Shown here: piece after piece, positions 57,563-64,000 of the stretch
How the letters are laid out: every line of letters begins with the position of its first letter
Numbering within the stretch: the stretch's first letter is position 1
Program-made: the position numbers and the translations under genes
The notes under the pieces: model-generated
Databases searched by the model: none
What the model was told of the DNA's origin: nothing
Seen by the model: the letters and a program-made list of their open reading frames with translations, nothing else
Assembly (NCBI GenBank): GCA_028868375.1
Contig: JAGWUP010000001.1
Location: 124,001-188,000 of the forward strand
Origin: Elusimicrobiota bacterium
GTDB taxonomy: Bacteria; Elusimicrobiota; Elusimicrobia; UBA1565; UBA9628
Direction: 5' to 3'
Length of the DNA stretch: 64,000 nucleotides

Positions 57563-59062
57563 ATGCGCGGACCCACCATGCCGCTGTTGAACCTCCAGCG
57601 TAGACGCCACGGGTCAGGCCCAGAGGCCGAGCAGATACGATCCGTGGAACAGGTAATCCCGACGGTCAGCGCGCGGCATTGGTGCGCTCGGTATATCGTC
57701 GCCGTTGTCGCAGTGGGCATTTGCACCTTCGTTCAATTCTTCGCGCGTGACGGTCTGGCGGAGACCCATTTTTTGATTTATGTTCCTGCCGTCGTCGCGG
57801 CAGGAATCTATGGAGGATTCGGTCCGGGAGTCCTCGCCACGCTTCTCTCGGCCGTAGCTTCCACGCTGGTGACCGCGAGCATTCCGTACAGCACCGCGCG
57901 GATGCCATCCCGGATGCTCGCGCCGACGATCGTGTTTTTAGCCGTGGGCCTTGCGATCAGCTATTTCGACTATCTCCTCCATCAATCCGTCCGCGCGCTC
58001 AGGCAAAGCGAGCAGCGCTTTCGGCTGCTCATCGAGGGCGTTCGCGATCACGCGATCTTTCTCCTGAACCCCAACGGCGTCATCATGAGCTGGAACGCCA
58101 GCGCGAGGCGGATAACGGGCTACCGTGCTGATGAAATTCTGGGGAAAGATGTCTCCGTCTTCTTTTCATCCGCGGACCGGGACACGGGAAAGCCGACCCG
58201 CATCCTGGAGACCGCCCGCCGAACCGGGAATGCCACCGACGAGGGTTGGCGCTTGCGCAAGGACGGCTCGCGCTTTTGGGCCGAGTCGAGCGTGACCGCC
58301 ATTACGGATGACCTTGGCGCCGTAGTCGGCTTTGCCAAGGTTACGCGAGACTTGACCGAGCGCCGCCTAAAGGAAGAGGCGGTTAAGAAGCTCCTGGCAG
58401 AATTTGAAGCGTTCTCATATACCGTCTCCCACGATTTGCGCGCTCCCCTGCGAGCGCTCCAGGCTTACGCCTCCGTCGTGCTCAAGCGGGAGCAAGCTAG
58501 GCTCGAGCCGAGCAGCGCCGAGCTACTCCGACGAGTGTCGATGTCGGCGATTCGTATGGATCGACTCATTCAGGATCTTCTGACTTACGGCCGGCTCTCG
58601 CGGCAGGACTACAAGATGTATGAGGTAGACCTCGACTCGATCGTCACTCACGTCATCGAGTACTACGCAGGACTCGAAGGAGCGGATATTCTCGTCCACC
58701 GTCCGCTCGGCCGGGTCCGCGGCCAGGACTCTCTGCTGACGCAGATCGTCTCGAACCTGCTGGTGAACGCGGTAAAGTTCGTCCCAAAAGGGCGCCGGCC
58801 TCGCGTCGACATCCGGGTCGATCGCGAGCATCGAGACCGGGCGCTTCTGATCGTTGAAGACAACGGAATGGGCATCCCGGCTGAGCACCTTTCGAAGATC
58901 TTCGAGCCGTTCGTCCGCCTCGGCCCCGCGAACGACGACTCCGGCACCGGCATCGGGCTTGCCATCGTCAAGAAGGCGGCCGAGCGTATGGGCTCTAACG
59001 TCCGCGTTGAGTCCGAGGTCGGCAAGGGGAGCCGGTTCATGATCGAGCTGCCCTCATGTTAG
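57563..59062 (+). CDS. Membrane histidine kinase with a DUF4118-type sensor and PAS domain
   Basis: A 499-residue kinase. Four membrane helices at about residues 43-137 (RYIVAVVAVGICTFVQFFARD; FLIYVPAVVAAGIYGGFGPG) match the KdpD-like DUF4118 sensor. A PAS domain follows to about 270, then TVSHDLRAPLRALQAYASVV, IVSNLLVNAVKFVP, EDNGMGIPAEHL and GTGIGLAIVKKAAERMG. The last motif is identical to that of the MASE1 kinase at 52291-54300. It overlaps the receiver at 59056 by 7 bp. Confidence 0.9.
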   Translation: MRGPTMPLLNLQRRRHGSGPEAEQIRSVEQVIPTVSARHWCARYIVAVVAVGICTFVQFFARDGLAETHFLIYVPAVVAAGIYGGFGPGVLATLLSAVASTLVTASIPYSTARMPSRMLAPTIVFLAVGLAISYFDYLLHQSVRALRQSEQRFRLLIEGVRDHAIFLLNPNGVIMSWNASARRITGYRADEILGKDVSVFFSSADRDTGKPTRILETARRTGNATDEGWRLRKDGSRFWAESSVTAITDDLGAVVGFAKVTRDLTERRLKEEAVKKLLAEFEAFSYTVSHDLRAPLRALQAYASVVLKREQARLEPSSAELLRRVSMSAIRMDRLIQDLLTYGRLSRQDYKMYEVDLDSIVTHVIEYYAGLEGADILVHRPLGRVRGQDSLLTQIVSNLLVNAVKFVPKGRRPRVDIRVDREHRDRALLIVEDNGMGIPAEHLSKIFEPFVRLGPANDDSGTGIGLAIVKKAAERMGSNVRVESEVGKGSRFMIELPSC

Positions 59063-59505
59063 AGCCGATCCGGCCGGTCCTCTACGCGGATGATAGCATC
59101 GACGACCGCTTCATAATGCAAGAGGCTTGGCGAGAATCCGGAATAGCGAATCCTTTGGAGCTCGTCGAAGACGGAGACGCGGCGATAAAATTCCTTGAAC
59201 GCGCTGATCGGGACTCGGGCCGAAGCACGCCACCTCCGGGGCTCATCATTTTGGACATCAAGATGCCCAAGCTGAACGGGCTAGAGGCGCTTGAACGCAT
59301 ACGAGCGCTGCCTCGATGGCAAGCCGTTCCGATCCTCATGCTGAGCGCGTCCCTGCACCCCGGCGACATCGGTCGCGCGTATCAGCTCGGCGCAAACAGC
59401 TTTCTCCTGAAGCCTTCCTCTCTGGATGAGCTCGTCGAGCTGGTGGGGGCCTTCAAGATTTTCTGGCTTAAGTATACGGAATACCCGCCCCAGCCTTCCC
59501 CGTAA
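59056..59505 (+). CDS. Stand-alone receiver-domain response regulator
   Basis: A 149-residue receiver with LYADDSIDDRFIMQEAW, phosphoacceptor Asp in IILDIKMPKLNG, and SFLLKPSSLDELVELV. It is of the Rcp1/CheY type with no output domain. SASL.PGD..RAYQL.AN..LLKP.S.DELVEL is shared with the receiver at 54290-54733, so the two are paralogues. It overlaps the kinase gene by 7 bp, as the other pair overlaps by 11 bp. Confidence 0.92.
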   Translation: MLEPIRPVLYADDSIDDRFIMQEAWRESGIANPLELVEDGDAAIKFLERADRDSGRSTPPPGLIILDIKMPKLNGLEALERIRALPRWQAVPILMLSASLHPGDIGRAYQLGANSFLLKPSSLDELVELVGAFKIFWLKYTEYPPQPSP

Positions 59506-59548
59506 GACGAAGATTATGAAATGGCGCGTGCCCCCTCAAGACCTATGA

Positions 59549-59755
59549 GAGTGGGAACGTGACGAAGTCCCGCAGGGCGAGCTGCATACGAGCGCCGCCT
59601 ATGTCACCTTCGAGTTGGGCGCGAAGTCCGCGTGGCATAGTCATCCGACAGGCCGGAGGCTGGTCACCGCCGAGATCAATAGCTGCGCGATTGCCAATGA
59701 AGGTCCAGCCGCAGGGAACCTTTTTCGGCCGTTCCTCGTATGCTGGGAATGAAAC
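59549..59755 (+). pseudogene. Cupin-domain gene remnant
   Basis: An in-frame stretch after a stop at 59546 reads HTSAAYVTFELGAKSAWHSH then PTGRRLVTA. This is the first metal-binding motif of a cupin (G..V.F.PGA...WH.H..G......), with both His of the WHSH box. The second cupin motif is absent, and the frame ends at 59755 without the rest of the fold. No start codon or ribosome site is present, so it is a truncated, decayed gene. Confidence 0.55.
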
Positions 59756-60168
59756 AAGCCATCACGGGCTGGGACCCGCCCACATACTGCGAACCGTGGC
59801 CGGCCGCGCGGCTGCTGCTGATAGTCGTTTTCTTTCTCCTATGGGGACGCTCGCGCTTCGGTTGGAGCGCGGCCTCGATCCCGTCCGTTGGGAAGACCGC
59901 GGAGGGGATGCTCGGCGTCTTCCTTTTCCTCGGACTGATCTCGCGCACCTTGGGCGCGCTCTATCTCGCGCTCGTGGCGTTCCCATTATTCGCGACGAAG
60001 GTCCTCAACGAGTGGATCTATCGAGCCTGCTATTGGACGTTTCGGACCTTTCTGCGACTTCTCTATCTGCGGCGAATCTCGGCCCTCGTGGCAATGCTCG
60101 CCGAGATCGGATTGTTCCTCGCTCTATGGGAACTGATCCTTTTGCTACTGCGGCGATTCTGTCTTTGA
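59740..60168 (+). CDS. Small membrane protein
   Basis: A 142-residue protein with hydrophobic segments at about residues 23-42, 55-92 and 105-138 (ARLLLIVVFFLLWG; GVFLFLGLISRTLGALYLAL; ALVAMLAEIGLFLALWELIL), so three or four membrane helices. No family is known. Two in-frame ATGs, 59740 and 59749, are possible, neither with a strong ribosome site. It begins inside the cupin remnant and may be an accessory gene of little function. Confidence 0.45.
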   Translation: MLGMKQAITGWDPPTYCEPWPAARLLLIVVFFLLWGRSRFGWSAASIPSVGKTAEGMLGVFLFLGLISRTLGALYLALVAFPLFATKVLNEWIYRACYWTFRTFLRLLYLRRISALVAMLAEIGLFLALWELILLLLRRFCL

Positions 60169-60231
60169 TCGCGTGAGCCGGTGCCGCGCGATCTCAAGAG
60201 GATGGGCGGGCTGAGGGGCGCTGCGTCGTCT

Positions 60232-60519
60232 CTATTCGCGCGGCTCTGAGACGATCCCAGTCAAATATCGCCAGCCCGGCTGCGGATTCTTCTTCGGATA
60301 TTGCTCGAGCAGGGCATCGGCCTGGGCCTTACTCAGACCGAACTCGATGCTGTGGACATTGACGACGTCATCGAGATTCCAGTGCTTGATGGCTGAAGGA
60401 CGATAGGCCTGTATTCGCGTGATTGTTTCGCAGATTTGGCGCGACGTGATACCGACAAAAATCTCTTTGCGCTTGTTATTGATCGCTTCAAAGACCGAAT
60501 ATTGCTGTTCTCGGACCAT
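60232..60519 (-). CDS. Hypothetical protein downstream of a tetranucleotide tract
   Basis: A 95-residue frame. FEAINNKRKEIFVGITSRQI reads like an N-terminal beta-hairpin and the later SIEFGLSKAQADALLEQY is a helix, so a compact fold is likely. No family is assigned. It starts 17 bp from the end of the (TGGC)n tract at 60537-60592, on the opposite strand, so the tract lies in its upstream region. No Shine-Dalgarno is clear. Confidence 0.5.
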   Translation of the reverse strand: MVREQQYSVFEAINNKRKEIFVGITSRQICETITRIQAYRPSAIKHWNLDDVVNVHSIEFGLSKAQADALLEQYPKKNPQPGWRYLTGIVSEPRE

Positions 60520-60536
60520 GATCTAATCAGCGATGC

Positions 60537-60592
<56 letters not shown>

Positions 60593-61147
60593 GCGAAATC
60601 ATAGTTTTTGAACGAACACGGAAGGATAGAAAAAAACCCATCAACGCGTCACCTCAAATTCAACTATACGGGATGGAAACTGCCGCTTCGTGGACAGCGC
60701 CGGCTTCGCCTTGGACAAGTCGGGGGACTTGCCCACTCTGCCCACCGGCGCTTGGATTTTGACCGCGCGTAGCGCGGCGGATCGATCCGCGGCGTTCCAG
60801 CTCGCCGGCTGAGCCGGCGGCTCCGTCAAACTCGCACACTTCCCACCGCTCGGCGGCGGGGTCTTTCCTGCTGCTTTTCCGCTGATTCCTTCCCGGCCCT
60901 TTCTCCGCTCTCTTCGGTTTTCAATTCGCACCTCTCCTCAAGGCCCCAGGAGTAAAGCCCGCCGAGCCTGCGGCATAAACGGTCACCCCTTCCGGGGAAT
61001 CCGAAAATTCGGCCCAACCCCCGCCGTGCCCCAAATTTCCGGACAGCTCGATGCTCGAGGCCGCCAGCGCGGCGCGGCCGCGGGCGGTTCCCAGGTAGGG
61101 ACCCACCATTTATTCCTCGTTCGGCGGTCTTCCTCGGGTCCTTTCGC
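60593..61147. other. Gene-free interval with clustered palindromes
   Basis: No gene supported over ~550 bp. GCGGATCGATCCGC (60777-60790) is a perfect 14-bp palindrome. CGCCGGC-TGA-GCCGGCG (60803-60819) is a tight hairpin, and CAAGTC/GACTTG lies near 60715-60731. The interval precedes the ECF sigma gene and may hold regulatory or replication sites of an accessory element. Confidence 0.5.
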
Positions 61148-61164
61148 CCTCCGGGTGGCGGAGG
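61148..61164 (+). promoter_or_regulatory. Hairpin that covers the ECF sigma ribosome site
   Basis: CCTCCG (61148-61153) pairs perfectly with CGGAGG (61159-61164), loop GGTGG. The second arm contains the GGAGG Shine-Dalgarno of the sigma gene at 61171. The folded form would hide it, so translation may depend on opening of the stem. Confidence 0.5.
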
Positions 61165-61170
61165 TGCTCA

Positions 61171-61758
61171 ATGAAAACCTGCAAGAGCTACGAAAGGGCC
61201 GGGAAGGAACTGGACGGCGATACGGCGAGCTTGGAAGCGAAGTTCGGGACGCTGTTCCGGGACATTGAAGCCGAAGCGCGAGGCTTCGCGTGGAGGCTGA
61301 CGGGGAATTCGGATGAAGCCAGCGAACTCGTCCAGGAGGCGGCACGAAGGGCGTTGAAGCGGTTCGAGGACTACGACCCCGTGCGGTCGTTCCAAAGCTG
61401 GTATCTGACGATCGTTCGCAACGTGTTCCTCGATCTGCGACGGGGGATGAGGCGGATGCTCTGCCTCGATCTTCCGGCGGGCGGCGATGATGACAGGTCG
61501 CTCGTAGAGGTCCTTCCTGACGGGAGCATGGGAGTATTCGAGCAGTTGGAGCGCGAAGAGGTGGCCGAGGCGGTCGCGGCGGCAATCGGGAACCTGACGC
61601 CCAAGTACCGCGCGGTCGTGCAGCTGTGCGACATGCAGGGCATGAGCTATGACGAGGCGGCGCGGCGGCTTGGTGTGCCGACGGGAACGGTGCGCTCCCG
61701 GCTCTGGCGGGCTCGGGCGGCTCTTCGACGCGATGAGAAGGTCCGGCGGTTGGCGTGA
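61171..61758 (+). CDS. ECF-type RNA polymerase sigma factor
   Basis: A 195-residue sigma factor. Region 2 is GTLFRDIEAEARGFAWRLTG...ELVQEAARRALKRFEDYDPVRSFQSWYLTIVRNVFLDLRR, split here by its usual order. Region 4 is NLTPKYRAVVQLCDMQGMSYDEAARRLGVPTGTVRSRLWRARAAL, a helix-turn-helix for -35 binding. There is no region 3. GGAGG lies 5 nt before the ATG, inside a hairpin. No anti-sigma gene is adjacent; a DUF6573-type gene follows, so the sigma factor may belong to a plasmid or integrated element. Confidence 0.93.
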   Translation: MKTCKSYERAGKELDGDTASLEAKFGTLFRDIEAEARGFAWRLTGNSDEASELVQEAARRALKRFEDYDPVRSFQSWYLTIVRNVFLDLRRGMRRMLCLDLPAGGDDDRSLVEVLPDGSMGVFEQLEREEVAEAVAAAIGNLTPKYRAVVQLCDMQGMSYDEAARRLGVPTGTVRSRLWRARAALRRDEKVRRLA

Positions 61759-61781
61759 AATCTGAGAACAAGGAGAACACC

Positions 61782-62180
61782 ATGGAAAGCGAAAAGGGAA
61801 TCTGGCACGGGGTCGAGGTCATTCACGCGTACACGCGGGCGCAGGCGCTGGAGGACGGCGTCCTCGCCGACATTTCGGAACTCGCGCGGGAGGCGGGCTT
61901 CAAGTTCCCTGTGGCTGTGACGCAGGGCGTTTGGGAAGTCTTGAACCCGACGAAGGAACTGCAAGAGGCGGGGCAGGATTGGAACGGGCGGACTTGGGAC
62001 CTCCTGACGATTCTGCGGCTCGCCATTCGGAAGGCCGCGAGCCCCGACGAAGTGCGCTTCGCGCCGCTGTTCATTCGGAAGGCGGGACAGGCGGCGGAGC
62101 CCGTCGCAATGTGGGCGAAGTGCGGACCCGGCGACGAGGGCGAGCCCGTCATCACCGTGATGCTCCGGGGGGAGGATTAA
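61782..62180 (+). CDS. DUF6573-type protein
   Basis: A 132-residue protein. The region after GVEVIHAYTRAQALEDGVLADISELAREAGFKFPVAVTQGVWE is characteristic of DUF6573, a family common on plasmids and integrative elements, of unknown function. AAGGAG lies about 7 nt before the ATG at 61782, which is preferred to the GTG at 61755 that overlaps the sigma gene. It supports an accessory origin for this part of the window. Confidence 0.8.
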   Translation: MESEKGIWHGVEVIHAYTRAQALEDGVLADISELAREAGFKFPVAVTQGVWEVLNPTKELQEAGQDWNGRTWDLLTILRLAIRKAASPDEVRFAPLFIRKAGQAAEPVAMWAKCGPGDEGEPVITVMLRGED

Positions 62181-62182
62181 CC

Positions 62183-62299
62183 ATGTTCAGCCTCTGGAAC
62201 GCCACCTTATGTGCTGCAGCACATAACGTCGCTTATGTTGCGGCCGTACTTATGTTGCGCAGCCCCCTGATCGTGCGGCGTCGCCGTGAGTTTTCATAG
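62183..62299 (+). CDS. Short open frame, probably a gene 5' end cut by the mobile element
   Basis: ATG at 62183 has a very strong GGGGGGAGGA ribosome site two bases after the DUF6573 stop, as expected for the next gene of that operon. The frame reads MFSLWNAT, then enters the palindromic end at 62207 and stops at 62299 after 38 codons. The good ribosome site on so short a frame suggests the original gene was interrupted here. Confidence 0.45.
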   Translation: MFSLWNATLCAAAHNVAYVAAVLMLRSPLIVRRRREFS

Positions 62300-62319
62300 C
62301 CGCTTCACCACATAAGTAC
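62207..62319. repeat. Palindrome and repeat cluster at the left end of a recombinase element
   Basis: TTATGTGCTGCAGCACATAA (62207-62226) is a perfect 20-bp palindrome. CTTATGTTGCG occurs at 62232-62242 and 62249-62259, 17 bp apart. GTACTTATGT (62246-62255) and ACATAAGTAC (62310-62319) form a perfect 10-bp inverted repeat. The hexamer TTATGT/ACATAA occurs five times in 109 bp. This looks like a recombinase-binding terminus. Confidence 0.75.
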
Positions 62320-62367
62320 GCCCCCTGCTACCCTCCTTCCCATCTCGTACCCCGAGGAGGGTCCATA

Positions 62368-63612
62368 ATGTCGAAAAATCCGCCCTATCCGACGTACCGC
62401 CATGAGCATGCTCCGTTCGTCGAAGAACGTCTGCGCTATCTCACGCACTGCGCCGAGAAGGGTTACGCGCAGAGCACGCTGGACAAGATGTCGGCGGAAC
62501 TCTGCATAGTCGCGCGCCAGCTTCGCTGGCGCGGTGACGGGCCGGTCACGTTCGAGCAGGTCGATGCGGCTGTCGCCCGCTACGATGCCAAGCGGGAACG
62601 GCGGATCGGCCGCAGGTTGAGGCCGTTGGTAGCACTCAGCATGCAGCGAGTGACGCGCCGCTGGCTTAAATTCCTCGGCCGACTTCCTGGGCCCGCTCCG
62701 CTCTCCACGGCATCCCGCAACATACTCGACGACTTCCTTGCCTGGATGGATCGGGAACGCGGCTTCTCTCCAAGAACAATTGACCAACGACGGCGAGACG
62801 CCGAGCGTTTCCTCAAATGGCATGAAGCGCGAGGTCGCTCACCAGGCGACGTCGCGATTCAGGATATAGACGAATACCTTGCCGAACGAGGCACGCACGG
62901 CTGGAACCGTATCAGCGTCGGCAATCAAGCCCATGCGTTGAGGGCCTTCTTCCAGCACGTTGCCCGGCGCGGTTGGTGCAGTGCCTTGCTCCCGGACGCT
63001 ATCCGGGGTCCGAAAGTCTATTTCCACGAATCCCTGCCGACCGGGCCCACCTGGGAGGAGGTGCAGCGAATCGTCGCGAGCATGGACACAAATCGGCCGC
63101 GCGACATCCGCGACCGCGCCGCGGTACTGCTGATGGCCACCTACGGTCTGCGTGTAAGCGAGGTGGCTCATTTGCGTCTCGAAGATGTCGATTGGGAGCG
63201 CGATCTGATTCATGTGCAGCGCCCGAAGCAACGCCGGTCGCAAACGTATCCGTTGACATCCGTCGTCGGCAACGCGATCGCCAAATACTTGGAATTGATC
63301 CGTCCAAGATGCGGCCGGCAGGAAGTCTTCTTGACCCTGTTCGCTCCGTTGCGCCCGCTAACCCAAGCCGCCTTTCATCAGAATATCAGCAAGCACGTGC
63401 TCGCCCTGGGTCTCTCCCTACGTCGGAGGGGCCCGCACGCGCTGCGTCATGCCTGCGCGACACATCTGGTCGAGCAGGGCTTCTCGTTGAAGGAGATCGG
63501 CGATCATCTGGGACACCGAAGCGCGGTCTCGACGCGTGTCTACGCCAAGGTCGACCTGCCGTCGCTTCGAAAAGTCGCGGAATTTGAATTGGGAGGTGTG
63601 GCATGGAACTGA
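62368..63612 (+). CDS. Tyrosine recombinase, first gene of a probable RIT element
   Basis: A 414-residue recombinase. An extra N-terminal helical part precedes a core-binding domain at about 115-205 and the catalytic domain. The catalytic residues are seen in order: Arg in YGLRVSEVAHLRLEDVDW, Lys near VQRPKQRRSQTYPL, H-x-x-R in HALRHACATHLVEQG, His in LGHRSAVSTRVYAK and the nucleophile Tyr in the same motif. GAGGAGG precedes the ATG. It overlaps the next recombinase gene by 10 bp. This size and overlap are typical of the first gene of recombinase-in-trio elements. Confidence 0.9.
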   Translation: MSKNPPYPTYRHEHAPFVEERLRYLTHCAEKGYAQSTLDKMSAELCIVARQLRWRGDGPVTFEQVDAAVARYDAKRERRIGRRLRPLVALSMQRVTRRWLKFLGRLPGPAPLSTASRNILDDFLAWMDRERGFSPRTIDQRRRDAERFLKWHEARGRSPGDVAIQDIDEYLAERGTHGWNRISVGNQAHALRAFFQHVARRGWCSALLPDAIRGPKVYFHESLPTGPTWEEVQRIVASMDTNRPRDIRDRAAVLLMATYGLRVSEVAHLRLEDVDWERDLIHVQRPKQRRSQTYPLTSVVGNAIAKYLELIRPRCGRQEVFLTLFAPLRPLTQAAFHQNISKHVLALGLSLRRRGPHALRHACATHLVEQGFSLKEIGDHLGHRSAVSTRVYAKVDLPSLRKVAEFELGGVAWN

Positions 63613-64000
63613 CTGCCCTTATAGATCAGTATGTATCTCATCGTCGGTCGATCGGCATGCGCTTCGCGAACGAGCCTGAGGTTCTCAAGGCCTTCTGCCG
63701 CGCCATGGGCGCTATCGACATCAGTGCCGCGGCCCCGGAGGCCGTGCTTCGATTCGTCGCGGGTTCCGGCCCCCTGACATCCAACTGGCATCGCAAGTTC
63801 AGCGTGCTAAACGGACTCTTCCGGTTCGCGATTAGCCACGGCTACATTGAGCGCTCTCCAATGCCGACCGTCATTCCGAAGCGGCTTCCGCCCTGCGCGG
63901 CCTACATCTACAGCGAAGAGGATTTAAGGCGATTGGTGGCAGGCACGGCCCTGCTCAAATCCGGGCCCGGATACAAGGCTTATATTCGGCCCGAAACATT
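63603..64000 (+). CDS. Tyrosine recombinase, second gene (partial, runs off window)
   Basis: 132 codons of an open frame starting MELTALIDQYVSHRRSIGMRFANE. It is a SAM-like core-binding domain (FSVLNGLFRFAISHGYIERSPM) followed by PKRLPPCAAYIYSEEDLRRL, where recombinase catalytic domains begin. The catalytic residues lie beyond the window. It overlaps the first recombinase by 10 bp, as in the RIT gene order. Confidence 0.85.
   Translation, partial: MELTALIDQYVSHRRSIGMRFANEPEVLKAFCRAMGAIDISAAAPEAVLRFVAGSGPLTSNWHRKFSVLNGLFRFAISHGYIERSPMPTVIPKRLPPCAAYIYSEEDLRRLVAGTALLKSGPGYKAYIRPET

Noticed and set aside
60932-60938. CCTCTCC as the missing acceptor end of the tRNA-Ser fragment
   Set aside because: It matches the acceptor complement by chance; no T-arm or variable arm precedes it, and 6 kb separates it from the fragment.
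60983-61822. A 279-codon minus-strand frame opposite the ECF sigma gene
   Set aside because: Pro/Arg/Ser-rich shadow frame; the sigma gene on the plus strand has clear domains and a good ribosome site.

Overview
This window comes from the replication-origin region of a bacterial chromosome. The DNA is GC-rich, densely packed, and carries an accessory segment at its right end. The host is a diderm (Gram-negative-type) bacterium, judging by a TolC-type outer-membrane protein, an RND pump, signal peptides and a lipobox. The gene set does not fix the phylum. Linkage of hpf-hprK-rapZ to a mannose-family PTS, an L28 with two CxxC pairs, and a deoxyhypusine-synthase-like gene next to agmatinase fit a deltaproteobacterial or Elusimicrobiota-like lineage; this is inference only.

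Layout. 1-8.2 kb: tail of a RelA/SpoT protein, a membrane protein downstream of rpmB, recG, then metH (behind a possible attenuator) and coaD. 8.2-15.3 kb: exported or membrane hypothetical proteins, an exported M3 oligopeptidase, a CAT-anticodon tRNA, rfbA, a TPR/HEAT protein and tatD. 15.3-18.5 kb: a polyamine-type pair (DHS-like plus agmatinase family) and a small DUF2283/DUF4258-type pair. 18.5-22.5 kb: parAB, preceded by an AT-rich hairpin, a near-consensus promoter and two operator-like repeats, then a secreted protein and asd. 22.4-32.8 kb (minus strand): mazG, serS, gyrA, gyrB, a DUF721/DciA-like gene, dnaN and dnaA. DnaA-box-like sites lie between dnaN and dnaA and just upstream of dnaA. 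Genes on both sides of dnaA mostly point away from it, so oriC probably lies at about 31.2-33.1 kb. The usual recF is missing from the cluster.

33-44.8 kb (plus strand): one tightly overlapped run of hpf, hprK, rapZ, mannose-type PTS EIIA/B/C/D, HPr, EI, lepA, lepB, an NfeD-type protease and a methyltransferase. All phosphorylation residues of the PTS that can be checked are present. A 267-bp element with 31-bp inverted ends and no transposase (MITE-like) ends this run. 45.2-52.2 kb: a TolC / short lipoprotein adaptor / RND pump operon facing a convergent OmpR-type two-component system.

52.3-64 kb is accessory in character. It holds three cytoplasmic-output histidine kinases, two stand-alone receivers, the 5' part of a tRNA-Ser gene with no 3' half, about 1.2 kb of gene-poor DNA, a cupin remnant and two tetranucleotide repeat tracts. 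An ECF sigma factor and a DUF6573-type gene follow. At 62.2 kb a palindrome-rich end precedes two overlapping tyrosine recombinase genes, the second cut by the window edge. This looks like the left end of a recombinase-in-trio (RIT) type element.
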